Assembly: GCF_002115825.1 (NCBI RefSeq)
Contig: NZ_JFJZ01000021.1
Coordinates: 1 to 64,000, forward strand
DNA: 64,000 nucleotides
Source: Thalassospira sp. MCCC 1A01428
GTDB lineage: Bacteria; Pseudomonadota; Alphaproteobacteria; Rhodospirillales; Thalassospiraceae
Reading direction: 5' to 3'
Below the pieces are notes generated by a model. That model saw only the letters and a list, made by a program, of their open reading frames with translations. It did not search any database and was not told the origin of the DNA. Below, in pieces: positions 1 to 7,802 of this stretch (its first letter is position 1; each line of letters opens with the position of its first letter). The position numbers were made by a program, and so were the translations under genes.

Positions 1-117
1 CAATTGGGTTCAGACCCTAGAAGAATACACACGGGATTGTCATCTTTTCCCTCAACGTCTTTTTAGTTCAATCCCGAATTGGGCCGGTTCCTGTTTACAG
101 GTTCCGGCTTCTTTTTT
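1..117 (+). ncRNA. Candidate small RNA, 3' portion (5' end outside window)
   Basis: No protein gene fits here. A short hairpin (GGGT/ACCC, 6-17) is followed by a box at 33-66 that recurs at 760-793 with 28 of 34 identical bases, and then by an intrinsic terminator (83-117). The second copy has the same order: hairpin, box, terminator. The repeated architecture suggests two members of one small RNA family. The box core reads TCTTTTCCCTCAACGTCTT. It could instead be the 3' UTR of a gene to the left of the window. Confidence 0.4.
83..117 (+). terminator. Rho-independent terminator
   Basis: GCCGG (83-87) pairs with CCGGC (104-108). Inside, CCTG pairs with CAGG across a TT/TT mismatch, with loop TTTA. 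The stem is followed by TTCTTTTTT. It would end a plus-strand transcript entering from the left or the candidate RNA at 1-117. Confidence 0.7.
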
Positions 118-564
118 GCTTTTGGTTTATTATGAAGTGCCAATTTATCCGGATTTTACAATGTTTTAGTACCCTTCGAAGTGGAGCCTTGTAGGCTTGT
201 TTCTACCTTTTTGGCATTGCGACTCGACAATTTTTAATAAGGTTTCAAAAAGAAGAATCGTAATTCTGACCTGAACCGATTTGTATCCGACATTTCGGTT
301 GTTGTGGCGTGTGACATCGCTGTTCCAGCTTTTTCCGATGGTTAGGACTGTTCATCCCAGGATTGTGGTTCCTGATGGTAAGGCCAGCCGGACGCGGCGT
401 AACGGGTACGTCTAAGCACCCCATATTGTGAAATGCTGTTTTTCTGCTGCTCGGGTTGAACGCTGACACTAACGTTACGGTAACAGTGCGGGCGGCATAT
501 CGGGTTGGGCAACGGCGCCTTCATGCGGTCCTGATTTCAGGAAAGTTCCAATTTGCTAAATGTC

Positions 565-597
565 GCCCAAAAGGCGGGTTACACCCGTTTTGGGTGC
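565..597. other. Strong hairpin in a gene-free stretch (118-699)
   Basis: GCCCAAAA (565-572) pairs with TTTTGGGTGC, and CGGGT (575-579) pairs with ACCCG (583-587), giving a nested stem with a 3-nt loop and no long T run. The surrounding 118-699 holds only short, overlapping, non-coding-like ORFs. I see nothing else there that I can name. Confidence 0.35.
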
Positions 598-699
598 TTT
601 AAGTGCTGAAAACCTGTTCGATGACACGTTTGTTGCAATTGCGAAAAATCCCATAACCAGTGCGTTTACAGGCTTGCGTTTTCGCAAAAATTCCCGTAT

Positions 700-835
700 C
701 AAAGACAAATGACCAGTAGTCATTTATTGGTTTTCGGCAGATGTGCCTTCTGCCGAACCGGGGTTGTGGTCTTTTTCCTCAACGTCTTATCAGCCCCTTT
801 CCTGGGTCGGTGCTTTTGCTCCGGCCCTTTTTTTT
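700..835 (+). ncRNA. Candidate small RNA with three hairpins and terminator
   Basis: Three consecutive hairpins are visible: AAATGAC/GTCATTT (707-725), TCGGCAGA/TCTGCCGA (734-756) and the terminator stem (804-827). Between the second and third lies the 34-nt box (760-793) shared with 33-66. The ORF at 709-1017 runs straight through the terminator and has no convincing composition, so a non-coding transcript is preferred. Boundaries are estimates, and no promoter was identified with certainty. Confidence 0.5.
804..835 (+). terminator. Rho-independent terminator
   Basis: The stem GGGTCGG-T-GC / GC-T-CCGGCCC has one G-T pair, one T-T mismatch and a TTTT loop. It is followed directly by eight T residues. 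Confidence 0.8.
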
Positions 836-1378
836 CCTCAAATCGCGCTGTCCTTGCCCCAGGTTTGGTCCGGGCATCCCCATTGATGGGCGAAATTTCG
901 GGTTTTTCGGCATTTTGTGGCGGTCATAAACAAATGTCGGTTTTGGTCTTTTGCGTGTTGACCAATGGTCATTTGCGGCGCGTCTCAAAGCAGGCGGCGC
1001 GTTTTACGTGCTGTTAATGTGCTGTGCAAAGACGTCTGGGGGAGATGCAGGAAACGCGGGGGAACCCGCAGTAATGCCAGAATACGGGGGCTACGCCATT
1101 TTGTGTGGCATCTTGCCGCGCGCACTATATTAGCGTCGCTTTTGTCCGGGTCGGGAAACTGTCATTTGGAATATTTGAAAATAACGGGCAAACTTGCCGG
1201 GTTGGCATATTGAAATAACCCGGTTTTTGGCGCTTTGCATCGCAATATTACGTTAAGTATATTTTTCTGTTTTTGGCGGATGCATTTCACATTTGCGCAA
1301 TTGGGGGTTGCCAGCACCGGGTCGAGCGGTGATAAATCTCTCGCTCACAACCAAAAAAAATAAAAAGGAGCAATATTT
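836..1378 (+). promoter_or_regulatory. Upstream region of amn
   Basis: Some 540 bp without a supported gene. The only element I can name is the ribosome binding site AAGGAG at 1365-1370, eight bases before the amn ATG. The promoter must lie in this stretch, but no clear -35/-10 pair stands out. Confidence 0.4.
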
Positions 1379-2848
1379 ATGGTATCCGGAATCCACGGAT
1401 CGGTACGCGATCTGTTTGAATTTACCGATGCGGACAAGGCACTGGCCCGCATTCGCGACATTTACGAAACGGGCGGAACTGCCGTTCGCGAAGCTTTTAC
1501 CCGCTTTGGCACAGGCCAGCAAACCTCGCCGGTGCGCGCTTATTATCCGTACCTTGGCATCGAGGTGCCACCGGAAAAGCTGCATGTCGAAAGTACTCTT
1601 TCCTACGGGGCGCCGCGTGACCCGGGTGTGTATGGAACCACCCTGACCCGGCCCGACCTGTTTGAGGAATATTACCGCGAGCAGATCGAACTTCTGTTGA
1701 AAAATCACGATGTTCCGGTTGTTGTTGGTGTGTCGGACCGGCCCATTCCGGTGCCGTTTCTGGTGGAAACAGCAACCGATGCTATTGGCCCAACCGACAT
1801 TCGCCAGTTGCAAATGACGTTCGACATGCCCGATCTGGCACGAACCGATGATGACATCGCCAATGGCGTGCATGTTCGTAATGGCGATACCCCAAAACCA
1901 TTGTCGCTGTTTTCTGGCGAAAGGGTGGATTATTCGCTGGCCCGGTTACGCCATTACACTGCAACCGCCCCCGAACATTTCCAGAAATTTGTTCTGTTCA
2001 CCAATTATCAGCGCTATGTCGATGAATTTATCGAATATGCCAAAGCCCAGCTTGAGGACCCCAAAAGCCCCTATGTGGCGTTTGTTGAACCCGGCCCGGC
2101 TGTGCATGTGCGCAAAAACGCACCAAAGAAATGGCAAGCCGGCGGCGAGGCCGTTAAACAATTACCGCAAATGCCGTCTTACCATTTGATCCGCGAGGAT
2201 GGACTGGGTGTTACCCTGGTCAATATCGGGGTGGGGCCGTCCAACGCCAAAACCGCGACCGACCATATTGCGGTGTTGCGACCGCATTGCTGGTTGATGC
2301 TGGGCCACTGTGCCGGTTTGCGCCGAAGCCAGCTTTTGGGCGATTACGTATTGGCACATGGCTATGTGCGTGATGACCATGTGCTGGATTCAGACCTGCC
2401 GCTCTGGATTCCGGTGGCACCGATTGCGGAAGTCCAGGTTGCCCTGGCTGACTCGGTTGCCAAAGTCACCGGCCTGACCGGCAAGGAAATGAAAGCCCGG
2501 ATGCGAACCGGCACGGTTGCCACCACTGATAATCGCAACTGGGAACTGCGTTACAGCGAATTGTTTGTTCGCCTTAACCAGGCCCGTGCAATTGCGGTGG
2601 ATATGGAAAGTGCCACCATTGCTGCCAACGGTTTTCGTTTTCGTGTGCCATATGGCACCCTGTTATGTGTGTCGGATAAACCGGTACATGGTGAATTGAA
2701 ACTGCCTGGCATGGCGAATAATTTCTATCGTCAGCGCATTGGCCAGCATCTGGAAATTGGCTTGCAGACAATTGAAACCCTGCGGGCGGAAGTCAATCAG
2801 CTTCATTCCCGCAAGCTGCGCTCGCTTGATGAACCTGCATTTCGGTAA
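1379..2848 (+). CDS. amn: AMP nucleosidase
   Basis: Hydrolyses the N-glycosidic bond of AMP to adenine and ribose 5-phosphate, helping to control the adenylate pool and purine salvage in the cytosol. The 489-residue product matches the usual Amn length (about 480). It has the N-terminal Amn-specific domain followed by a purine nucleoside phosphorylase-like domain. The glycine-rich LVNIGVGPSNAKTATDH stretch (about 280-297) and the AVDMESATIAANG segment (about 405-417), typical of the nucleoside-binding site, are visible. The start is fixed by AAGGAG eight bases upstream. The gene stands alone, with a bidirectional terminator after it. Confidence 0.93.
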   Translation: MVSGIHGSVRDLFEFTDADKALARIRDIYETGGTAVREAFTRFGTGQQTSPVRAYYPYLGIEVPPEKLHVESTLSYGAPRDPGVYGTTLTRPDLFEEYYREQIELLLKNHDVPVVVGVSDRPIPVPFLVETATDAIGPTDIRQLQMTFDMPDLARTDDDIANGVHVRNGDTPKPLSLFSGERVDYSLARLRHYTATAPEHFQKFVLFTNYQRYVDEFIEYAKAQLEDPKSPYVAFVEPGPAVHVRKNAPKKWQAGGEAVKQLPQMPSYHLIREDGLGVTLVNIGVGPSNAKTATDHIAVLRPHCWLMLGHCAGLRRSQLLGDYVLAHGYVRDDHVLDSDLPLWIPVAPIAEVQVALADSVAKVTGLTGKEMKARMRTGTVATTDNRNWELRYSELFVRLNQARAIAVDMESATIAANGFRFRVPYGTLLCVSDKPVHGELKLPGMANNFYRQRIGQHLEIGLQTIETLRAEVNQLHSRKLRSLDEPAFR

Positions 2849-2972
2849 CGCCGGTTCTTCATGTGCCAACTCATCAGGAACGGGTTAATCGCGCCAGGTG
2901 CTATCGGGCCTTTGCCAGATAAGGCCGGGGCGGATCGCCCGCTTTTTGATATTCATAGATCGTGATGCGCAA

Positions 2973-3004
2973 AGCCCTGCCATTGATATGTGGCAGGGCT
3001 TTTT
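2973..3004. terminator. Bidirectional intrinsic terminator
   Basis: A perfect 10-bp stem AGCCCTGCCA/TGGCAGGGCT (2973-2982, 2991-3000) is flanked by AA on the left and TTTTT on the right. It lies between convergent amn and the hydrolase gene ending at 3040, so it can serve both. Confidence 0.8.
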
Positions 3005-3039
3005 ACGATGTTGATGATATGTTCGGGCGTGGAAAAGGG

Positions 3040-4476
3040 TTAACCCTTCTCATCTTTTGCGCTGTCTGTGCCATCATCTTGCGATGGGGCGGCATCGGTG
3101 TGTTGCGGAAACAGTGCGGCGATACCGCCGACAAAACGGCGCACATCAAATGCATTATGGCTGCGGGTTAATCCCAAGCGTACAATTACCAGGTCCTTTG
3201 ACGGAATGACACTAAGAGACTGGCCGTCATGCCCCAGGGCAAAATAGGCATCGCCGGGAACATCGGAACTGTTTTGATTGTCATTGCTGTAATCAGGCAG
3301 TTTTAGCCACCAATGTGCGCCATAGATCCCGTTTGGGGCAGTGGGGGCAGGGGTTGTTGCATGTTCAACCCAGCCTTTGGGCAGCAGTCGTGTTTCGTTC
3401 CATACGCCGTCCTGCAGGTATAGTTGCCCCAGTTTGGCCCACTCACGGGCGGTGGCATGCATAAAACTGGATCCGACCAGATACCCGTCACTATCGGTTT
3501 CAACCACGGCATGGCGCATTCCAAGGGGGCGAAACAGCAATTCGGCCGGCAGGGCCTGATATTGCTGCATCGAGCTGCTAAGGTTGCGCATGGCGGCGGA
3601 AAGAACGTTGGTGGTGCCGGAGCTATAGCGCCATTCCGTGCCCGGCGTGGTTGCCAGCGGTTTCGAAACAGCCAGTCCGGCGGCACTGGGGGCAACAAAC
3701 AGCATTTGCACCACATCTGAAACCGGGTTCCGGTAACTTTCGTCAAACTCAAGGCCGCTGCTCATATGCAGCAATTCATCATAGGTAATTTTAACACGCG
3801 GGTCGTTGGCCTGGGTGTCCCATTCGTTGATGCTGACCGGGTAATTAAGCGGTGGCAACATGTCTTTCATCCGCATACGGCCTAAAATGGCGGAAAATGC
3901 GCTTTTGGTCATTGACCAGCCGGTTAGCGGGGTGTTGACCGTAATTCCTTCGTCGTAGCGTTCGGCAACAACCCGGCCCTTGTAAAGCACGACAATCGCG
4001 CGGGTCCGGCGGCTGGGGGTAATCGACGGTTCGTCCATCGCCTCGGACAGGATGTTGTTAAATTTGCGCCTGTCGATGCCCGGTGGCAAAGGTGCGGTCA
4101 TTAAAGGCTGGGGCGCGATGGGGCGCAATACCGGGGCGGTATTTTGCAGGGCGCTAACCTTGTCAGGGTCGGTCAGGGTGCAACCCATATTGGGGCGATA
4201 CACTGCCACACGTGTGCGAAAGCCAAAGGCATGGGCGCTTACGGTTTGGTGGCGCAGGTCGATATTTGCCGTAATCAGCGATAACAGGCTGCTATTATCG
4301 GACAGGACGTCCTCGTTTAAGGCGCGTTCCGACGACAGGCCGCTGACAAAAATGCGCGAACACAATACCTTGGCGGTATAGCCCGCCCCAACCGGGGCAA
4401 GCCAGATGAAAAACCCGGAAATAGCCACAACAACCAGTAGTAACAAACCGATAAATATGGCTTTCAGCCAGGCCAT
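3040..4476 (-). CDS. Serine hydrolase of the beta-lactamase/class C family
   Basis: A 478-residue protein with one N-terminal membrane segment (about 5-27) and a periplasmic penicillin-binding/esterase fold. The three family motifs are visible: SMTK (SxxK nucleophile, about residue 188), YSS (about 283) and HDG (about 416, in the place of KTG/HxG). The layout resembles class C beta-lactamase-like esterases and 6-aminohexanoate-dimer hydrolase relatives rather than a true beta-lactamase. The substrate cannot be read from the sequence. The C-terminus is a charged tail. RBS AAAGGATG precedes the ATG. The MFS and XRE genes lie upstream on the same strand with roughly 90-160 bp gaps. Confidence 0.8.
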   Translation of the reverse strand: MAWLKAIFIGLLLLVVVAISGFFIWLAPVGAGYTAKVLCSRIFVSGLSSERALNEDVLSDNSSLLSLITANIDLRHQTVSAHAFGFRTRVAVYRPNMGCTLTDPDKVSALQNTAPVLRPIAPQPLMTAPLPPGIDRRKFNNILSEAMDEPSITPSRRTRAIVVLYKGRVVAERYDEGITVNTPLTGWSMTKSAFSAILGRMRMKDMLPPLNYPVSINEWDTQANDPRVKITYDELLHMSSGLEFDESYRNPVSDVVQMLFVAPSAAGLAVSKPLATTPGTEWRYSSGTTNVLSAAMRNLSSSMQQYQALPAELLFRPLGMRHAVVETDSDGYLVGSSFMHATAREWAKLGQLYLQDGVWNETRLLPKGWVEHATTPAPTAPNGIYGAHWWLKLPDYSNDNQNSSDVPGDAYFALGHDGQSLSVIPSKDLVIVRLGLTRSHNAFDVRRFVGGIAALFPQHTDAAPSQDDGTDSAKDEKG

Positions 4477-4569
4477 TCCACATCCTTTAAACTTGTTTTG
4501 CGCAAGGAAAGTCGCCCGCTTTCACCTTTTGGTCAAGGGGCGTTCCCACAAGGATGCGATATGGAACAA

Positions 4570-5727
4570 TCATGGCGCCGGTGTGATACGTTTGCGCGCA
4601 AATATAAGCGAAATCAAATAAAATGCGGCAAAGGCAATGGCAGCCCCGGTCCAGGCAAAGTCATCAATAATGAACCCGGATACGGGGGGAATGATGACAA
4701 CAAATATTTCAGCAAATTGCGCGAGCATGCCCTGCAAGGCTGGCATGGAAAGGTTTCTTCCCGCTATGCGCGGCAACATGGCAAAACATGTTCCGGCAAC
4801 AATACCCTGGCCAAAGTTAAAACCGCATAGCGCAATGATCACGATCAGAAGACCCGGCGCCAGATAAATAATGGCAATACACGTTGCCATAAGCGGCAGG
4901 GCCGTTAGCAATAAAAGGCGGCCGGTAGTGCTTTTGCCAAGTAAAATGCCCCCACTTAACGACCCGGCAATGTTACCGGCAATTGTTGTGATGCCAATCA
5001 TGCTGGCGGCCAGTGTCAGGCTGATGCCAAGCCGGTCCATCAGCATGGTGGGCATAAAGGCAACCGTTGCCGATGTTGTTCCGGCAAAGATGGCAAATGT
5101 CATTGCAATTGAAAGGGCATTTTTATCGCGCAATACGCCGATGATGCCGTTTGCCAGCGAACGGTTAAATCCGTCGCGCGGTGGTTTTTGCAATGCAAGA
5201 AGCGGGGCGGCAAACACTAAAACCGGCAAGGCACAGCCCAGAACAGCTATTCGCCAGCCAAAGTATGCGCTGAGGCCTGCGCTTATCCATGTGCCAAGGG
5301 CAATGCCGACCGGAACAAAGGTGCCCCACAGCCCCATCGCCAGCGTGACAAGATGTGAATTGCCAAAATAGGGCATCCAGCTTGGCGCGCCGACAACAAT
5401 CAGCAAATAGCCGATACTGGTCAGCACACGCCCGGCATACAGAAATGCTACGCTATCGGCCTGGGAAAAAACAATTGCCCCCGCCAGCATCGTGGCCCCC
5501 CCCGCCAGCACGGCCTGTTTTAATCCCAGTCTGGCGGCCCAGATACCGGTGGGAATGGCGCACAGGGCACCTGCGACCGTGATTAGCGAGGCCACCAGAC
5601 CAAACTGTGCCTGTGTCAGGTCAAATTGCTGGCGTAATGTTACGGCGATAGGTCCGATCAGGCCCACCTGCATAGAGGCACAAAGGCCGGTTCCATATAA
5701 AAAGATAATCGGCAAGACAGCACGCAT
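4570..5727 (-). CDS. MFS transporter (CynX/NimT-like)
   Basis: A 385-residue, strongly hydrophobic protein with about 12 membrane segments and the loop signature GIWAARLGLKQAV after TM2, characteristic of the major facilitator superfamily. It resembles the cyanate/nitroimidazole permease branch (CynX/NimT), but the substrate is not inferable. GGAAG upstream supports the ATG. It lies 160 bp downstream of an XRE regulator on the same strand, which may control it. Confidence 0.78.
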   Translation of the reverse strand: MRAVLPIIFLYGTGLCASMQVGLIGPIAVTLRQQFDLTQAQFGLVASLITVAGALCAIPTGIWAARLGLKQAVLAGGATMLAGAIVFSQADSVAFLYAGRVLTSIGYLLIVVGAPSWMPYFGNSHLVTLAMGLWGTFVPVGIALGTWISAGLSAYFGWRIAVLGCALPVLVFAAPLLALQKPPRDGFNRSLANGIIGVLRDKNALSIAMTFAIFAGTTSATVAFMPTMLMDRLGISLTLAASMIGITTIAGNIAGSLSGGILLGKSTTGRLLLLTALPLMATCIAIIYLAPGLLIVIIALCGFNFGQGIVAGTCFAMLPRIAGRNLSMPALQGMLAQFAEIFVVIIPPVSGFIIDDFAWTGAAIAFAAFYLISLIFARKRITPAP

Positions 5728-5886
5728 GGGACACTTCCAAATCAGGGTCGTGTGTTTTTAGCGCGCCGGGGTGTTCAGGGCTATGTATGAAATATGCGTG
5801 TTGGTCTGCTATTTGTGGTTGCGGGGCCGTTAAGGTTGTTGTTTTGTCCTGGTCCTGGCAAATACGGCATGACGATCTTTACAGGA

Positions 5887-6480
5887 TTAGTAATTTTGCG
5901 GGCGGTGATCAAACCCGGTGGTTAACCGTACTGCCCGCCCATCGGCCAGATAGAACCGTTCCCAAAGAATGTATTGATCAATGATGCGCATAGGGCCGCC
6001 GTCGCGGGCAGAATTGGCAAATAACACATGATCGGCCTGGCCCTCGTGCCAGCCCATATGGTGCAGGCTTTTTTCAGCAGCGGCAATTTCCCGGGTTGCA
6101 AATCGCCACAGGGATTGCCCCAGCAATTCATTATCATCACGTTGCCATTCGCGCTGACGCGGCAGGGACGAACATAACAGCCGGTGGCTGCGATCCTCGA
6201 TCAGGTGAACGCGCTGGCGCGATTGTTTCACCAGTCGCTTTATCGCATGATCAAGGCGCAGATTACGGTTGCGCGTCATCATGTCGTGCAAAAGCCGGTA
6301 TTGAAACGGAGAGGGGTGCTGCCCCCCTTTTTCCCAGCGCGATATTGTTGCCTGCGTCACCCCCAAAATATCAGCCAGCCGTTGCTGCTTTATATCAGCC
6401 ATGCGTCGCCACTGCCGCAGTTTGTCGCCAAACCGGGCAATGTCATCGGGGGTGGAATTGTGGATGTTTAGGGGGTGCAT
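5887..6480 (-). CDS. XRE-family transcriptional regulator
   Basis: A 197-residue protein. Residues about 17-70 form a classic HTH_3 domain (FGDKLRQWRRMADIKQQ, then LADILGVTQATISRWEKG). The C-terminal 110 residues are of unknown function and could sense a ligand. GGAAAC precedes the ATG. It is located immediately upstream of the MFS permease on the same strand, so a local regulator is the simple reading. Confidence 0.82.
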   Translation of the reverse strand: MHPLNIHNSTPDDIARFGDKLRQWRRMADIKQQRLADILGVTQATISRWEKGGQHPSPFQYRLLHDMMTRNRNLRLDHAIKRLVKQSRQRVHLIEDRSHRLLCSSLPRQREWQRDDNELLGQSLWRFATREIAAAEKSLHHMGWHEGQADHVLFANSARDGGPMRIIDQYILWERFYLADGRAVRLTTGFDHRPQNY

Positions 6481-6551
6481 TAGCTGTTTCCATCGTTATT
6501 CCGACAAAATACAGCGCTATTTATGGCGGTGCAAGAAAGGCAGGGTTTGGT

Positions 6552-7208
6552 TCAAGTGTGAGTTGATGTTGATATTGAGGGCAAGTCAGATACCTGTATG
6601 GTTGGACTGACATAGAACCAGCCGACATTTTGATCTTTTGCATGATTACGGCATTTGGAAATACTGTCATCCACCATACGTTCGCGGAGTTCACGCGCCG
6701 TATCGATAACCATCATAATTGGAACGACACTTGTTCCACGATGATTTATTTCTTGGCGGAATGATGTTAATTTGTTGATATCGCGGAAAATTTCAGTTTG
6801 CCCCAGACGACCCTTTTCACGTTCGGAAACTTTAATCTCGATCGCCATCAGCATTTGATTAAGAGTGTTCTCATAGTTGCGACGACGCCAGTCACCATTT
6901 ATGCTTGGTTGGAACATAACAATATCGGGGATGACTTCCCTGCCTTCACGATAGGCTTCGTTTTTTGTTTTTTGGGCGAATAAGAACTCTGGTGTAATGG
7001 GCAATCTGACCCATTGTTTTACGTTCATGCCTAATTGGCGTATCGGTGTACCTGCATTTCGCAGGCAATGATACATCATTGCCTGATAATGTAGTTCTCC
7101 GCCAAGAACTTCTCTACATTCCACAACCATTTCATCCCAGGCGCGTTTCAACAGTGCAACAGCATCCTCGGTTGTTGCCATTAAATTGGTTTGGAATGAG
7201 TTGGGCAT
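6552..7208 (-). CDS. Orphan protein with PD-(D/E)XK nuclease-like motif
   Basis: A 218-residue protein not recognised by name. An ordered set of acidic/lysine residues fits a restriction-endonuclease-like fold: a helix with E and H (GGELHYQAMMYHCLR, about 37-51), then IPDIVMF (about 93-99), then MAIEIKVSERE (about 121-131), giving D...ExK. No methyltransferase or helicase lies nearby, so it is not an obvious restriction-modification partner. Base composition is visibly AT-richer than its neighbours and its RBS is weak, suggesting acquisition. The nuclease fold is inferred, not proven. Confidence 0.55.
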   Translation of the reverse strand: MPNSFQTNLMATTEDAVALLKRAWDEMVVECREVLGGELHYQAMMYHCLRNAGTPIRQLGMNVKQWVRLPITPEFLFAQKTKNEAYREGREVIPDIVMFQPSINGDWRRRNYENTLNQMLMAIEIKVSEREKGRLGQTEIFRDINKLTSFRQEINHRGTSVVPIMMVIDTARELRERMVDDSISKCRNHAKDQNVGWFYVSPTIQVSDLPSISTSTHT

Positions 7209-7223
7209 TTTGTAAAAGCTATC

Positions 7224-7802
7224 TCAGTTGTTTGTTGAGAACAATCGCATGATTTCGATTTTGCAGCGCCCGTATTTGCGGGAATCCAGCAAGTCGATAC
7301 CAGGAACGTCGGCACCGGGATCGCGGAGCGCGCGTTCGGCAATGATCAGGGTTTTATCGTTAATCCAGCCCGCATCACGCAGCGCAATGATGCTGGGTGT
7401 GATCATTTCCTTATGATAGGGCGGATCAAGAAAAATCAGACTGGCGGCCTCATGGCTTTTGATCGGTTTGGTCGCATCGGCACGGCGCGTTGTGGCCCGG
7501 TCTTCAAGGCGCAGCGTTTTAATGTTTTCTTCAATCGCGGCCAGTGCCTTGGCGTCGCGGTCAAAAAACACGGCCTTTTGCGCCCCGCGCGACAGGGCTT
7601 CAAGCCCTAGCGCGCCGGACCCGGCGAAAGCATCAAGCACGATGCCGTCCAGTAACGGGTTTTCTTCATCTTCATACCAGCGGCTGGCATGGGATAGAAT
7701 GTTAAACAGCGATTCACGCACCCGATCCAGTGTCGGGCGCACATCGCTGCCAGCGGGGCAGGTCAGGGTGCGCCCGCGAAGACTTCCGCCAACAATTCGC
7801 AT
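7224..7802 (-). CDS. rsmD: 16S rRNA (guanine966-N2)-methyltransferase
   Basis: Methylates N2 of G966 of 16S rRNA using S-adenosylmethionine. The 192-residue product begins with the family hallmark MRIVGGSLRGRTL and continues with RPTLDRVRESLFNIL. The SAM-binding LDAFAGSGALGLEALSRGA (about 56-74) and the catalytic DPPY (about 125) are all present. Its ATG overlaps the rluB stop by one base (TAATG), indicating translational coupling in one minus-strand operon. Confidence 0.93.
   Translation of the reverse strand: MRIVGGSLRGRTLTCPAGSDVRPTLDRVRESLFNILSHASRWYEDEENPLLDGIVLDAFAGSGALGLEALSRGAQKAVFFDRDAKALAAIEENIKTLRLEDRATTRRADATKPIKSHEAASLIFLDPPYHKEMITPSIIALRDAGWINDKTLIIAERALRDPGADVPGIDLLDSRKYGRCKIEIMRLFSTNN

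Noticed and set aside
709-1017. 102-codon ORF downstream of the first intergenic hairpins
   Set aside because: It reads through an intrinsic terminator and is Phe/Cys/Gly-rich with no RBS; the region is better explained as non-coding RNA.
1253-1873. 206-codon minus-strand ORF over the amn start
   Set aside because: It lies antisense to a well-supported gene, and its composition and motifs do not look like a protein.
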